Assembly: GCA_003130875.1 (NCBI GenBank)
Contig: QEXY01000089.1
Location: 1-64,000 of the forward strand
DNA length: 64,000 bases
Reading direction: 5' to 3'
DNA from: Ardenticatenia bacterium
GTDB lineage: Bacteria > Chloroflexota > Anaerolineae > 4572-78 > NAK82
The position numbers and the translations under genes are program-made. The notes below the pieces were generated by a model. It worked only from the letters and a program-made list of their open reading frames with translations. It was not told the origin of the DNA and ran no database searches. Shown one piece after another: positions 38,552 to 47,468 of the stretch (positions are counted from its first letter, which is position 1; each line of letters begins with the position of its first letter).

Positions 38552-39485
38552 GGTGCACCTCCTCGAAGTATCGAGCATAGATGTCATCCAGGCTGGGCGT
38601 TTCCACGCCCAAGCTCAAAAGATGTCCGCCGGCCTGCACAACCGCGCGCGCCGCCTCGGCACGCAAATCTTCTGAGGCCACCACGCGATAGCGATTGTGG
38701 TCCTCGCGGGTCACGTCTTGAGCGCCGGGCAACTGACGCAACGCTTCCCGGATCGTCTCCTCTGGCCCTTCCACCTGCAACCAGACGTGATAGGCGCCGG
38801 CCAGCACTTTTTGAGCCAGTTCGGGCACGCTGCCCTCGAGCACCATCCGTCCGCGGTGGAACAACCCCACCCGGTCGCAGACAGCCTGCACCTGATGCAA
38901 CAGGTGGGACGATAGGAGGACCGTAATGCCGTCCTGCTTCAGGCTGCGGATGATGTTCAGAAACTCGCGGGCACCCTCTGGGTCCAGCCCCTGCGTGGGT
39001 TCGTCCAGGATGACCAGTTGGGGACGTTTGAGCAGCACTTCTGCCACGCCCAGGCGACGACGCATGCCGCGCGAAAAGGTTCTGACCGGTTGATCGGCGA
39101 CGTCGTGCAGCCCCATGCGCGTCAGGGCCTCTTCGATGCGACGATGCGCCTCGGCGCGGGGCAGGCTGTTGAGCTTGGCGATGTAGATCAAGTTCACCCG
39201 CGCGCTGAGCTCATCATAGAAGCCCACTTCGTCCGGCATGTAGCCCACGCGTGCCTTGACACTGAGCGGTTGGCGAGCCGGGTCGAGGCCGAGCACGCGC
39301 ACGCTGCCGGAGGTGGGCTCCGTCAGGCCCAGGAGCATCAGGATGGTGGTCGTCTTGCCCGAGCCGTTGGGCCCCAAAATCCCAAACACCTCGCCCTGAC
39401 GGATGCTCAGGTTTAACTTATCTACAGCGACTAGATCACCATATTTCTTGGTCAGGTCGTGCGTCTCGACCACCAGTTCGCCCAT
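38535..39485 (-). CDS. ABC transporter ATP-binding protein
   Basis: The 316-residue ATPase has Walker [12 protein letters not shown], the signature [16 protein letters not shown] and Walker [13 protein letters not shown], followed by a C-terminal extension of about 85 residues found in exporter-type ATPases (CcmA/NatA group). It is the middle gene of three: NEW3 protein, ATPase, ABC-2 permease. Cytoplasmic, drives export; the cargo is not known. Confidence 0.95.
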   Translation of the reverse strand: MGELVVETHDLTKKYGDLVAVDKLNLSIRQGEVFGILGPNGSGKTTTILMLLGLTEPTSGSVRVLGLDPARQPLSVKARVGYMPDEVGFYDELSARVNLIYIAKLNSLPRAEAHRRIEEALTRMGLHDVADQPVRTFSRGMRRRLGVAEVLLKRPQLVILDEPTQGLDPEGAREFLNIIRSLKQDGITVLLSSHLLHQVQAVCDRVGLFHRGRMVLEGSVPELAQKVLAGAYHVWLQVEGPEETIREALRQLPGAQDVTREDHNRYRVVASEDLRAEAARAVVQAGGHLLSLGVETPSLDDIYARYFEEVHHGTAT

Positions 39486-39506
39486 GGTCTCACCCTCCTG
39501 GCGGCA

Positions 39507-40700
39507 TCAGCGGCGACCGAAGCGCAACACCGCGATCGCCACCACGCCGACCGCCACTGCGATCAATACTACGCCTACTACACCCCAGAGCGTCGTCGTC
39601 AGCACCGTGATGCGAAAGTCAGCCGATTTGGCGGTGCCGTCGGTGGGCTGGGCGCGCACCGTAATCATGTAATCGCCGGCAAGTGCCTTGTCAGAGGGTC
39701 GGATCTTAGCGGTCACTTCCGCCTGCTGACCGGCGGGTATCTCATCGATTTCCTTGGGCACGAACTCGACGGACCAGCCGGCCGGCTCGCTGGAGCTGAG
39801 CGTGATGGCTCGTGCCGGCGCGCTGCCAGTATTGCGGATGATCACCTTCATAGGCGATTCGCTGCCGGCATATGCCGTACCCGAAAGACGTCCATCCGGC
39901 GCCGTCACGGTCAGATCCGCCTCGCCGGTGACCTCGGCGGTCAGGTTCAAGGTTGCGCGCGCTTCACCACCCTCTGCACGCACCGTGATCGGATAGCTAC
40001 CAGCAGCCAGATCGGGATATGCTCGCGCTTCGACGCTCAAGCTCTTGGACTGATTGGCATCCAGCGGCACGCTGGTCACTTCCTGACCGGCCGTCTTGAA
40101 GGTAACAATGAACCCAGGCGGTGCATCCGCGATCAGGTTGACCGCCAGGTTCTCATCCCCCTCGTTTTTCAGCGTGGCATTGTAACGGAATGTTGTGTTC
40201 GGCTTGCCGCGCAGTGTGGGCAAATCCACCGTCAGCGACAGGCTGGGTGGTAGCTTCTCCTGGACGGTGATCTCCAGCGGCAAGGTCGCTTCCGCGCGCT
40301 CGCTCTTCGCCCGCACGACGAAACGATACGTATTTGCTTTGACGGTGTCTGATGGCTCCAGCCTGAGCGTGATGTTCGTGTCGGTGCCCGGTTCGACGTA
40401 AGCAGCCGAAATGACTTTGGCACCTCCACGGAACGACGCTTCCCAGCCTTCGGGCAGTTCGGTGACCTCCAGCCGCGCTATCTGTGGCTCGGTGCTCGTA
40501 CGCAGCTTAAGATCAATGCTCACATTTTCGCCCATCTCAACCGTCTGGCTGGGGAAGGCTGTGGTGAGCGCCAGTGGACCGACTTCGAAGGCTGGTTTCT
40601 CTTGCTCGGGACTCGTCTGCGCCCAGGCCAGTTGTGGCAAGGCGGCCAGCAAGGTCAACACTACCATGATCGCAATGAGTGGATGGGTGATGTGCTTCAT
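39507..40700 (-). CDS. exported NEW3-repeat membrane protein
   Basis: About 397 residues from ATG 40700, which has AAAGGAGG upstream. A signal peptide ends near LAWAQ. Then come about three Ig-like NEW3-type repeats (each with GSYPITVRAEGG- or GDYMITVRAQPT-like endings and EPAGWSVEF-like segments), and one C-terminal membrane helix followed by RFGRR. It is probably displayed outside the membrane, and as first gene of an ABC exporter operon it may act as its extracellular accessory. A longer start at 40742 is less likely. Confidence 0.82.
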   Translation of the reverse strand: MKHITHPLIAIMVVLTLLAALPQLAWAQTSPEQEKPAFEVGPLALTTAFPSQTVEMGENVSIDLKLRTSTEPQIARLEVTELPEGWEASFRGGAKVISAAYVEPGTDTNITLRLEPSDTVKANTYRFVVRAKSERAEATLPLEITVQEKLPPSLSLTVDLPTLRGKPNTTFRYNATLKNEGDENLAVNLIADAPPGFIVTFKTAGQEVTSVPLDANQSKSLSVEARAYPDLAAGSYPITVRAEGGEARATLNLTAEVTGEADLTVTAPDGRLSGTAYAGSESPMKVIIRNTGSAPARAITLSSSEPAGWSVEFVPKEIDEIPAGQQAEVTAKIRPSDKALAGDYMITVRAQPTDGTAKSADFRITVLTTTLWGVVGVVLIAVAVGVVAIAVLRFGRR

Positions 40701-40761
40701 CTTTTCGCCTCCTTTCTGACAGTCTGTATATTCACTTTCCACTCAACGGATTAAAGAAGGA

Positions 40762-41787
40762 TTAGGCGTGCGCTAGAAAACCATTAGAAATCTCCGTCTC
40801 CCTTGCTCTCTGATCCCTCCAATCATAGACAAGCGGTCTTCCGTTTTGCTTCAGCCAGTCCAGCAAAGCCCGTACGCTTCCGGTCGCCAGCGCGATCGAG
40901 GTGTCCGCTGCGCCATAGTACAGATATAGCGTATCTCCATCCTCGCCCAGAGTATAGCCACATGGGAAAACCACGTTATCCACATCCCCCTCGCGTTCGT
41001 AAGGCGCTTCGGGACCAAAAATCCAGGTGTCTCCCCGTAGTAAGCAACGCTGGGGGTTCTCGAGATCCAACAACGCCAGCCCGAGTCGATACAGACAGCC
41101 TCCTGCTGTCTGCCGCACACCGTGGTAAATGATCAGCCAGCCCTCCGTGGTCTCGATCGGAGGCGTGCAGAGGCCAATTTTATAAGCATCCCACCAGGCG
41201 CCACGCCTGGCTTCAATCAAGAGCCGGTGATTCCCCCAGTGACGCAGATCGGGTGAATACGAAATCCACATATGGGCGCCTAATGGGGTGACCGGACGGT
41301 GGATCAATGCCCAATAATCCCCGATACGGCGCGGGAACAACGCCGCGTCCTTGTCTTCGGGAGGCATCACCACTCCATAACGCTCGAAGGTGACAAAGTC
41401 GCGTGTCAATGCCAACGACACACCCGGCCCACCACGCGAATAGGAAGTATAAGCAATGACATAGCAGCCCATCTCGGGTACATAGGTGATGCGCGGATCC
41501 TCAATCCCCCAGATCTCCTCAGGGTAGTGTTCCGGATCGGGCATCAGGGTGGGCTGTGGATCGATCTGCCATTCGTCAACCCCGTTGCGTGATCGGGCTG
41601 CACAAAAGTGCGAATGTCCCCGCCGGTCCTCGACCCGACATAGCAGCAGGGTGCTGCCATCCGGCAGGCGTGTCACACCTGGATTGAAAACGCTGTTGAC
41701 CGGATAGGGCCAATCGGCTGCCGTCAGGATGGGATTTTGGGGATGGCGATGCAAGAGAACGCTGTAACGATGCGACGAAGCGCTCAT
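40762..41787 (-). CDS. glycoside hydrolase family 130 phosphorylase-like protein
   Basis: About 341 residues from ATG 41787, which has GGGAGG five bases upstream. Five-bladed propeller signatures of GH130 are present: NPILTAADWPYPVNSVFNPG, LLCRVEDRRGHSH, WGIEDPRITYV with the likely catalytic Asp, and YHGVRQTAGGCLYRLG. GH130 enzymes are mostly inverting phosphorylases that act on beta-mannosides such as mannosyl-glucose or mannosyl-N-acetylglucosamine. The substrate here is not determined. The gene starts 2 bases after the GT4-toroid gene ends, so the two probably work on the same glycan. Confidence 0.9.
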   Translation of the reverse strand: MSASSHRYSVLLHRHPQNPILTAADWPYPVNSVFNPGVTRLPDGSTLLLCRVEDRRGHSHFCAARSRNGVDEWQIDPQPTLMPDPEHYPEEIWGIEDPRITYVPEMGCYVIAYTSYSRGGPGVSLALTRDFVTFERYGVVMPPEDKDAALFPRRIGDYWALIHRPVTPLGAHMWISYSPDLRHWGNHRLLIEARRGAWWDAYKIGLCTPPIETTEGWLIIYHGVRQTAGGCLYRLGLALLDLENPQRCLLRGDTWIFGPEAPYEREGDVDNVVFPCGYTLGEDGDTLYLYYGAADTSIALATGSVRALLDWLKQNGRPLVYDWRDQRARETEISNGFLAHA

Positions 41788-41789
41788 AG

Positions 41790-44108
41790 TCACCTCCCAT
41801 GCCCGATGCGAATGACTCCATGGGTGTAAGAAGCTCCCGGTAATGGCTCCAGAAGTCGCTTGGCAAGGGACATTTCCATCAGAGACAACAAAAACGAAAG
41901 GGTTGCTTCGGCGCCCTGGTTCTCGTTAGCACGATCAGGATGTAGACCGTCTCGACACCCGCCGGAGACCGGATCATACAGCGGAAGATGCAGATCGTTG
42001 CGTCCTAAGAACCATTCAAACGCGCGTCTGGCCTCCGCATACCAGCGATCATCCCCTGTGACGCGATAAGCCGTCAGGCAGGCGGCCACCATCGCATGCG
42101 CCTCGACCGGCTGCTGGTCGAAACGAGCGCGCTCCCCGCCGCGCCGGTAGAATCCATGATTCCCAATGGGCACGAAATGACCTTCCGGAGCACACTGTAT
42201 CTCCGCCAACCATTCCAATGACCGGAGTGCCTGGCGGATGATCGCCTCGCGATCGGTAGAGGTGCCCCATAACAACAGGGCTTGAGCCAGGTGGGCGTTA
42301 CAATAACTCACGATCTCCTCGCACCAAGGCCAGTCAGGAGTGGCGTGATCCTGGTACAGCTTCCACAGGCGTTCGCCCAACGTCTCCAACACGTTCTGAG
42401 CGATGCGGTCGCCGGGAATACGGCGCAAATAGTCGTGTAACCCGATCAGGATAAAAGCCCAGGCGCGTGGGCTGGCGAACTCCAGCACGGACGGCAGGGC
42501 CATGTGGAATAGCCGGTTGGCCGCCCCACGCAACCCATCATCCATAGAACGTCCCAGCAAGCTTCCCAACGCCCATAGCGCACGCCCATGGCTGTCTTCT
42601 GAGCCTACCTCCTCTTGCCATTGGCGATTGAAAGCTGCGAAGTTGCGGAAACGGCCGGCTTGCGGGTTAAATGCATGCCAGAGAAATGCCAGGTAGCGAG
42701 CGCCCAACCGACTTGCCTCTTCAGAAGAGCCGCCCTCCATTTCTTCCAACAACACGGCGACCAGCAACGCGCGGGCATTATCGTCAGTGGTATACCCTTC
42801 GTCGTAGTTAGGGACAGTAAACACCGCATGCTGCAGAATGCCCGTGTTGTCACTGAGGCGATACAAATGGTCCAGCTTGAGCGTGGGCAACTCGCCCATC
42901 TCCTGGCCCATCGTCCGAGCGACAAAGGCGGGGCGCGGGTAGAGGATTCGCTCGTGGTGCGCGCGCTCGAAGCTCTCCATATAACGATGCGCCACAGTCG
43001 ACCAGATCATCTCACGGCCAAATTGATAGGCGCGCTTGCGCATCGTGTGGCGCAACACCTCATTATCGAGCATTTCGATAACTGTCTCGGCTATCGCCTG
43101 TGGATCGCGGAAGGGCACCAGCATCCCACGCCCATCGGCCAACAGCTCTTCGGCATACCAATAGGGTGTTGAAACGACCGCCTTACCGGCGCCCAATGTA
43201 TATGCCAGTGTGCCCGAGACGATCTGTTCGGGATTGAGGTAAGGGGTCAGATAAATGTCGGCGGCGCCGATGAATTCCATCAGCTCCTCCAAGCGCACGA
43301 AGCGGTTATGGAAGATCACGTGGTTTTCGACGCCCAGCTCCCGCGCTAGTCGCTGGAGTTTCAGCCGATAATCCTCTCCTTCGCGACGCTTGATATGGGG
43401 ATGGGTGGCGCCTAGCACGATATACACCACATCAGGGTGACGCTGGCGTATGACAGGCAGAGCCTCAATGACATATTCAATGCCCTTGTTAGGAGAGATC
43501 AGACCAAATGTGAGCAGTACCTTCTTCCCCTCAACACCAAATTGATCCTTGTAGAAGTTCGGATCGATGAACGCGAAGTCGGGGATGCCATGGTGGATCA
43601 TGTCGATTTTATCAGCTGGGACGTGATAGATCTCCTGCAAGAAGCCGACCGCGCGCTGGCTCATTACAATCAACCGGTCGGAGAGCTGCGCCAACTCTTC
43701 CATCACGATGCGCTGATGGGAGTTGGGTTCTCGCAGGACGGTGTGCAAGGTGGTGACAACTGGCATGCGCAATTCCCGCAACAACGCCAAGATATGGCTG
43801 CCTGCTGGGCCGCCGAAGATACCATATTCGTGCTGCAAGCAGACCAGATCGACGTTGTTGAAGTTTAAGAAGTCCGCCGCCTGCCGATATGCTGCGATGT
43901 CCTGTTCTGCAATCTCAAACCAGACCCGGGAGGGATAACGATAGCCGCTGGGTGTGTCGTTAATCGCAACCACCAGGCAGGTGGTTTGTTCATATTCGCG
44001 CGCAATCGCCTGACACAGATCGGTTGTAAAGGTGGCGATGCCACATTGACGCGGCAGATGATTGCCGATGAAAGCAATGCGCGCTCGCGACATGCGTTGT
44101 GGCGACAT
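41790..44108 (-). CDS. GT4 glycosyltransferase fused to an alpha/alpha-toroid domain
   Basis: About 772 residues from ATG 44108; GTG 44120 is the alternative. Residues 10-375 form a GT-B glycosyltransferase of family 4 (GNHLPRQCGIATFTTDL, LLTFGLISPNKGIEYVI, then YLTPYLNPEQIVSGTLAY and a GAGKAVVST segment). Residues about 400-770 form a helical toroid like that of glycan-acting hydrolases and epimerases (GYTTDDNARALLVAVLL, WPWCEEIVSYCNAHLAQALL). Such fusions occur next to GH130 genes. The job may be to make or remodel a mannose-containing glycan; that is inference from the pairing. Confidence 0.85.
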   Translation of the reverse strand: MSPQRMSRARIAFIGNHLPRQCGIATFTTDLCQAIAREYEQTTCLVVAINDTPSGYRYPSRVWFEIAEQDIAAYRQAADFLNFNNVDLVCLQHEYGIFGGPAGSHILALLRELRMPVVTTLHTVLREPNSHQRIVMEELAQLSDRLIVMSQRAVGFLQEIYHVPADKIDMIHHGIPDFAFIDPNFYKDQFGVEGKKVLLTFGLISPNKGIEYVIEALPVIRQRHPDVVYIVLGATHPHIKRREGEDYRLKLQRLARELGVENHVIFHNRFVRLEELMEFIGAADIYLTPYLNPEQIVSGTLAYTLGAGKAVVSTPYWYAEELLADGRGMLVPFRDPQAIAETVIEMLDNEVLRHTMRKRAYQFGREMIWSTVAHRYMESFERAHHERILYPRPAFVARTMGQEMGELPTLKLDHLYRLSDNTGILQHAVFTVPNYDEGYTTDDNARALLVAVLLEEMEGGSSEEASRLGARYLAFLWHAFNPQAGRFRNFAAFNRQWQEEVGSEDSHGRALWALGSLLGRSMDDGLRGAANRLFHMALPSVLEFASPRAWAFILIGLHDYLRRIPGDRIAQNVLETLGERLWKLYQDHATPDWPWCEEIVSYCNAHLAQALLLWGTSTDREAIIRQALRSLEWLAEIQCAPEGHFVPIGNHGFYRRGGERARFDQQPVEAHAMVAACLTAYRVTGDDRWYAEARRAFEWFLGRNDLHLPLYDPVSGGCRDGLHPDRANENQGAEATLSFLLSLMEMSLAKRLLEPLPGASYTHGVIRIGHGR

Positions 44109-44358
44109 CCCGTTATTCACCCTCCATCCGATCCATAGCGTTATGGTGCCACCGTTGCAGCTTTTGCAGCTCCGTGATTGATCGATGGAGCGAACGCTCG
44201 GGAGTGAGCTCTCCGTATGCGCGAGGGGTTACGCTCGTTTCACCCACTGCGCGCAAGACAAAGCGTTCTTTGGCCTCGGAGGCGTGCAGGGCGTTAAGAA
44301 CCGAAAAATTCGCACGCGTTTACTATCTAAGGAGGTTTATATTAGAGTGAGATAAGAG

Positions 44359-44378
44359 CAATGTTAGCAATATGTTAG
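44359..44378. promoter_or_regulatory. tandem direct repeat upstream of the GT4 gene
   Basis: CAATGTTAG (44359-44367) is followed directly by CAATATGTTAG (44368-44378), so TGTTAG recurs with an 11-bp period. On the minus strand this reads CTAACA-N5-CTAACA, the layout bound by OmpR/PhoB/PhoP-type regulators. It lies about 250 bases upstream of the GT4 start, on the far side of a gene-free stretch (44109-44401) in which I see nothing else. Functional assignment is speculative. Confidence 0.3.
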
Positions 44379-44401
44379 AACCCGGAACGAGAGGGGGAGA
44401 T

Positions 44402-45250
44402 CTACTGATCCTCCATGGGGGCAAGGGCAGCGCCCACGACGCCGGGTCCGACGTGGGTTCCTACCACGGCGCCCACCTCCGTGATGAGCATGCGGCTGCA
44501 GTGGAAACGCCGTTGCAGCGCAGCCGCCAGCTGCTGTGTTTCGTTGAATGCTTGGGCATGTACCAGGATGCACTGTAAGGGCTGCCCTGGTTTCAGTCCT
44601 GCCTCGAAGTGTTCGAGCAGGCGCTCAAGCGCTTTGGGTTTGCTACGGGCTCTGTCCAGCGGTTGGACGATCCCGTCCTGAATGGCGAGGATTGGCTTGA
44701 TCTGGAGTAATGAACCGACAAATGCCGCCGCCTTGCCAATTCGCCCACCCTTTTGCAAATACTCCAAGGTGTCCACAACAAAGTAAAGCCGGATATCGTG
44801 GCGCAGCCGTTCCAAACGTTCCAGGATGGCCTCCATAGGATATCCCGCTGCGGCCATCTCGGCGGCCGTGAGCACCATCAGCGCAAGCCCGGCCGCCACC
44901 GAAAACGAGTCCAACACAACGACGGGGGCTCCGGGCAGCGTTTGCTGAGCCTCGATAGCACTCTGATAGGTGCCACTCAGCCGGCTGGAGATCACCAGGC
45001 ATAGTACCTGATGCCCGACGGAGCTCAGCTCGGCGAACACCTGGCGGAACTCCCCCGGCGAAGGTTGAGACGTGGTGGGCAGAACCGGGGAGGTGGCCAA
45101 CAGGTGATAAAATTGCTCCGGAGTCAGATCAACCCCTTCACGATAGAGGTGTTGGCCGAAATGCACGTTAAGAGGTACTACGCGTATATCGTGTTGGCGC
45201 AACACGTCTTCAGGGAGGTAACAGGTCGAATCAGTCACCACCTTAATCAC
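44402..45250 (-). CDS. DegV family fatty-acid-binding protein
   Basis: About 282 residues from GTG 45250, which has AAGGAG upstream and overlaps the previous gene by 8 bases. The N-terminus VIKVVTDSTCYLP and the PTTSQPSPGEF and SSRLSGTYQSA segments are standard for DegV/FakB-type proteins, which bind a fatty acid and present it to FakA kinase. No FakA gene is in the window. The upstream winged-helix gene is very likely cotranscribed and could be its regulator. Confidence 0.9.
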   Translation of the reverse strand: MIKVVTDSTCYLPEDVLRQHDIRVVPLNVHFGQHLYREGVDLTPEQFYHLLATSPVLPTTSQPSPGEFRQVFAELSSVGHQVLCLVISSRLSGTYQSAIEAQQTLPGAPVVVLDSFSVAAGLALMVLTAAEMAAAGYPMEAILERLERLRHDIRLYFVVDTLEYLQKGGRIGKAAAFVGSLLQIKPILAIQDGIVQPLDRARSKPKALERLLEHFEAGLKPGQPLQCILVHAQAFNETQQLAAALQRRFHCSRMLITEVGAVVGTHVGPGVVGAALAPMEDQ

Positions 45251-45989
45251 CAGGTGGCTCTCCTTGCCTGCTCGTCCTTCGCGCACCCTCCACAGCTTTC
45301 AATGCATCTTGCAAGAAAGCGTTCAAACGGTTGAGACTCTCTTCACTCAGCTCGTTCAGCTGCTCCTGGAATTCATGGATGTGATGCGCCAACCGCTCCG
45401 TGAGGGAAGGGTCGTCGGTTTGACCTGATACCAGTGAACCTAGACTCAAGCCAGCCAATGTCCCCAGACCAATCGGTCCACCGCCGACCGTCAGGGGTTG
45501 GAGGGTGCCCAAGGTGAAATTGCGCTCCTGGCATTGGACCAGGTTGAGCAGCAGCACGCCGATCATCTCGGTGCAATAGGCGAGCGGGGTTTTCACACTA
45601 GGAAGCTGACCCAATAGATCGCGTACGGTTTTGCGTGAATTGCTTTCGAGAGCCTGGCGCAACCGACGCAGGACGCTTTCCTTGAGCTGAGGCCACTCAT
45701 CGTTGCCGAACATATCCTGATGCAGCTGGGTCAGGAACCTTGCTGCGCGGTACGTGGGATAAAACAACACCATAGAGCGACCGGGTCCTCTCTGATCCCC
45801 TTTGGGCGCGTAAGCTGAGGCTGCGACCCCTTTCTCTTCAAGTGCCTTAAGCATATCATAGGCAGAAAAACGGTTGACGCCCAGCCGCTCTGCCACTACA
45901 GAGTAGTGCACCGGCTGCCCAAACTCGCGATAGAGGTCAAACAGTTTGTCTAAAAATGCCTGTTGTCGCCGTGTCAGCTTAATTTTCAT
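45243..45989 (-). CDS. winged-helix DNA-binding protein, probable regulator
   Basis: The 248-residue protein starts with a winged-helix domain (about 1-85: LTRRQQAFLDKLFDLYREFG, AERLGVNRFSAYDMLKALEEKG), like LexA/Lrp-type N-termini. The remainder is helical with a Gly-rich turn (LTVGGGPIGLGTLAGLSLGSL) and a C-terminal coiled-coil-like helix. No known ligand domain is recognised. It is coupled by overlap to the DegV gene, suggesting a lipid-related switch. ATG 45989. Confidence 0.75.
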   Translation of the reverse strand: MKIKLTRRQQAFLDKLFDLYREFGQPVHYSVVAERLGVNRFSAYDMLKALEEKGVAASAYAPKGDQRGPGRSMVLFYPTYRAARFLTQLHQDMFGNDEWPQLKESVLRRLRQALESNSRKTVRDLLGQLPSVKTPLAYCTEMIGVLLLNLVQCQERNFTLGTLQPLTVGGGPIGLGTLAGLSLGSLVSGQTDDPSLTERLAHHIHEFQEQLNELSEESLNRLNAFLQDALKAVEGARRTSRQGEPPGD

Positions 45990-46038
45990 AGCCGGCTACC
46001 CAGTTCCAACGCCATTTGGCTGCGTGCCAGAATATTCC

Positions 46039-46067
46039 TTGACAACGTGGTACGGTTAGACTAGACT
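46039..46067 (+). promoter_or_regulatory. promoter of the fabF operon
   Basis: TTGACA (46039-46044) and TAGACT (46062-46067) are 17 bases apart. The leader to ATG 46197 is about 125 bases and includes a 7-bp hairpin (CCTCACC-CGAT-GGTGAGG, 46093-46110) and two copies of TACATTGT (46149-46156 and 46169-46176) exactly 20 bp apart, just before the gene. The repeats could be an operator. Confidence 0.5.
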
Positions 46068-46196
46068 GGTGCACACTCCATAATGGACAAGCCCTCACCC
46101 GATGGTGAGGTTGCGTTCAACAACACGGAGCCATACCTAGTCACCGAATACATTGTATACCGCAACACTACATTGTCAATAGACAGGTAGATCTTT

Positions 46197-47465
46197 ATGG
46201 CGAACATTCTCTCCTGGAACGGTAGAAGACGCGTAGTCGTAACTGGTATGGGTGCCATAACGCCCCTGGGCTTGGATGTCCCCAGCACATGGCAAGCGCT
46301 TATCGCGGGAAAATCAGGGGTAACCCGCATTACCCACTGGGATGTCAGCCAATATCCTACCCAAATGGCTGCCTTTGTCAAAGGATTTGATGCGACCCAG
46401 TACGTTCATCCGCGCGATGCGCGTCGACTCTCCCCCTTCATTCTATATGGGGTAGCGGCTGCTAAGCAAGCGGTCGCGCAGGCCCAACTCGACTTTTCGC
46501 AGGAAGACAGGACGCGCATCGGGGTCGAGATCGGCAGCTCGATGGGAGGCTCCAGCATCGTGGAGGAGCAACGGCTGATCCTGGACTCAAGGGGGGTGCG
46601 CCAGATTAACCCCACGTTGATCCCCGCTATCCTCATCAACACCGTAGCGTGTGCAGTGGCCATTGAATTGGAGATCAAAGGGCCCGTCAACTCGGTGAGC
46701 GGGGCATGTGCCACAGGTTTAATTTCCTTGGGAGAAGCGGTGCGTAAGCTCAGCTGGGATGATGCCGACGTTATGATCGCGGGAGGATCGGAGGCTGTGC
46801 TATCTCCCTTGTCTGTGGCAGGATTTGCTCGCCTGGGTGCCACTTCGGTCAAGAACGATCAACCGGAGAGGGCATGTGCTCCTTTCGACTTGAATCGTGA
46901 TGGCACCGTTGTGGGAGAAGGGGCTGCTGTGCTCGTGTTGGAAACTCTCGAACATGCCCGGCAACGTGGTGCCACGATCTTGGCCGAGGTGTTGGGCTAT
47001 TCCCTCACGTGTGATGCTTATCACGTTGTCGCACCCGATCCATCCGGCGAGGGAGCAGCACGCGCGATGCGAGCTGCATTGCAAGAAGCACATGTCTCCC
47101 CTTCCGATCTCGACTGGATCGTCGCCCATGGCACAGCTACAAAAATGAACGATGCGATCGAGACGAAGGCGATCAAGATGGCACTGGGTGAGGAAGCCGC
47201 TTATCGAGTGCCGGTCAGCTCTAACAAAGGTGCCCTAGGCCATATGATCGGTGCCGCCGGAGCGATTTCTGCAGTGACCGCAGTGCAGGCGATGCTCACC
47301 AACACCATTGCGCCCACCATCAACTATGAAACACCTGATCCAGAATGTGATCTCGATTACGTGCCCAATGTAGGGCGCCCAGCCCCTGTCAAGACGGTGA
47401 TGGTCAATTGCTTTGGCTTCGGAGGCCAAAACAGCTGTCTGGTGTTGCGTAAGTGGGAGGAATGA
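46197..47465 (+). CDS. fabF: beta-ketoacyl-ACP synthase II
   Basis: The 422-residue condensing enzyme elongates acyl-ACP with malonyl-ACP. The catalytic triad is intact: Cys in VSGACATGLISLGEA, His in VAHGTATKMND and His in NKGALGHMIGAAGAI. RVVVTGMGAITPLG opens the first thiolase half. The usual TACATG is GACATG here. It heads a six-gene operon with no other fab genes, so it may serve a specialised acyl or polyketide-like product rather than bulk fatty acid synthesis. Confidence 0.93.
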   Translation: MANILSWNGRRRVVVTGMGAITPLGLDVPSTWQALIAGKSGVTRITHWDVSQYPTQMAAFVKGFDATQYVHPRDARRLSPFILYGVAAAKQAVAQAQLDFSQEDRTRIGVEIGSSMGGSSIVEEQRLILDSRGVRQINPTLIPAILINTVACAVAIELEIKGPVNSVSGACATGLISLGEAVRKLSWDDADVMIAGGSEAVLSPLSVAGFARLGATSVKNDQPERACAPFDLNRDGTVVGEGAAVLVLETLEHARQRGATILAEVLGYSLTCDAYHVVAPDPSGEGAARAMRAALQEAHVSPSDLDWIVAHGTATKMNDAIETKAIKMALGEEAAYRVPVSSNKGALGHMIGAAGAISAVTAVQAMLTNTIAPTINYETPDPECDLDYVPNVGRPAPVKTVMVNCFGFGGQNSCLVLRKWEE

Positions 47466-47468
47466 CGC

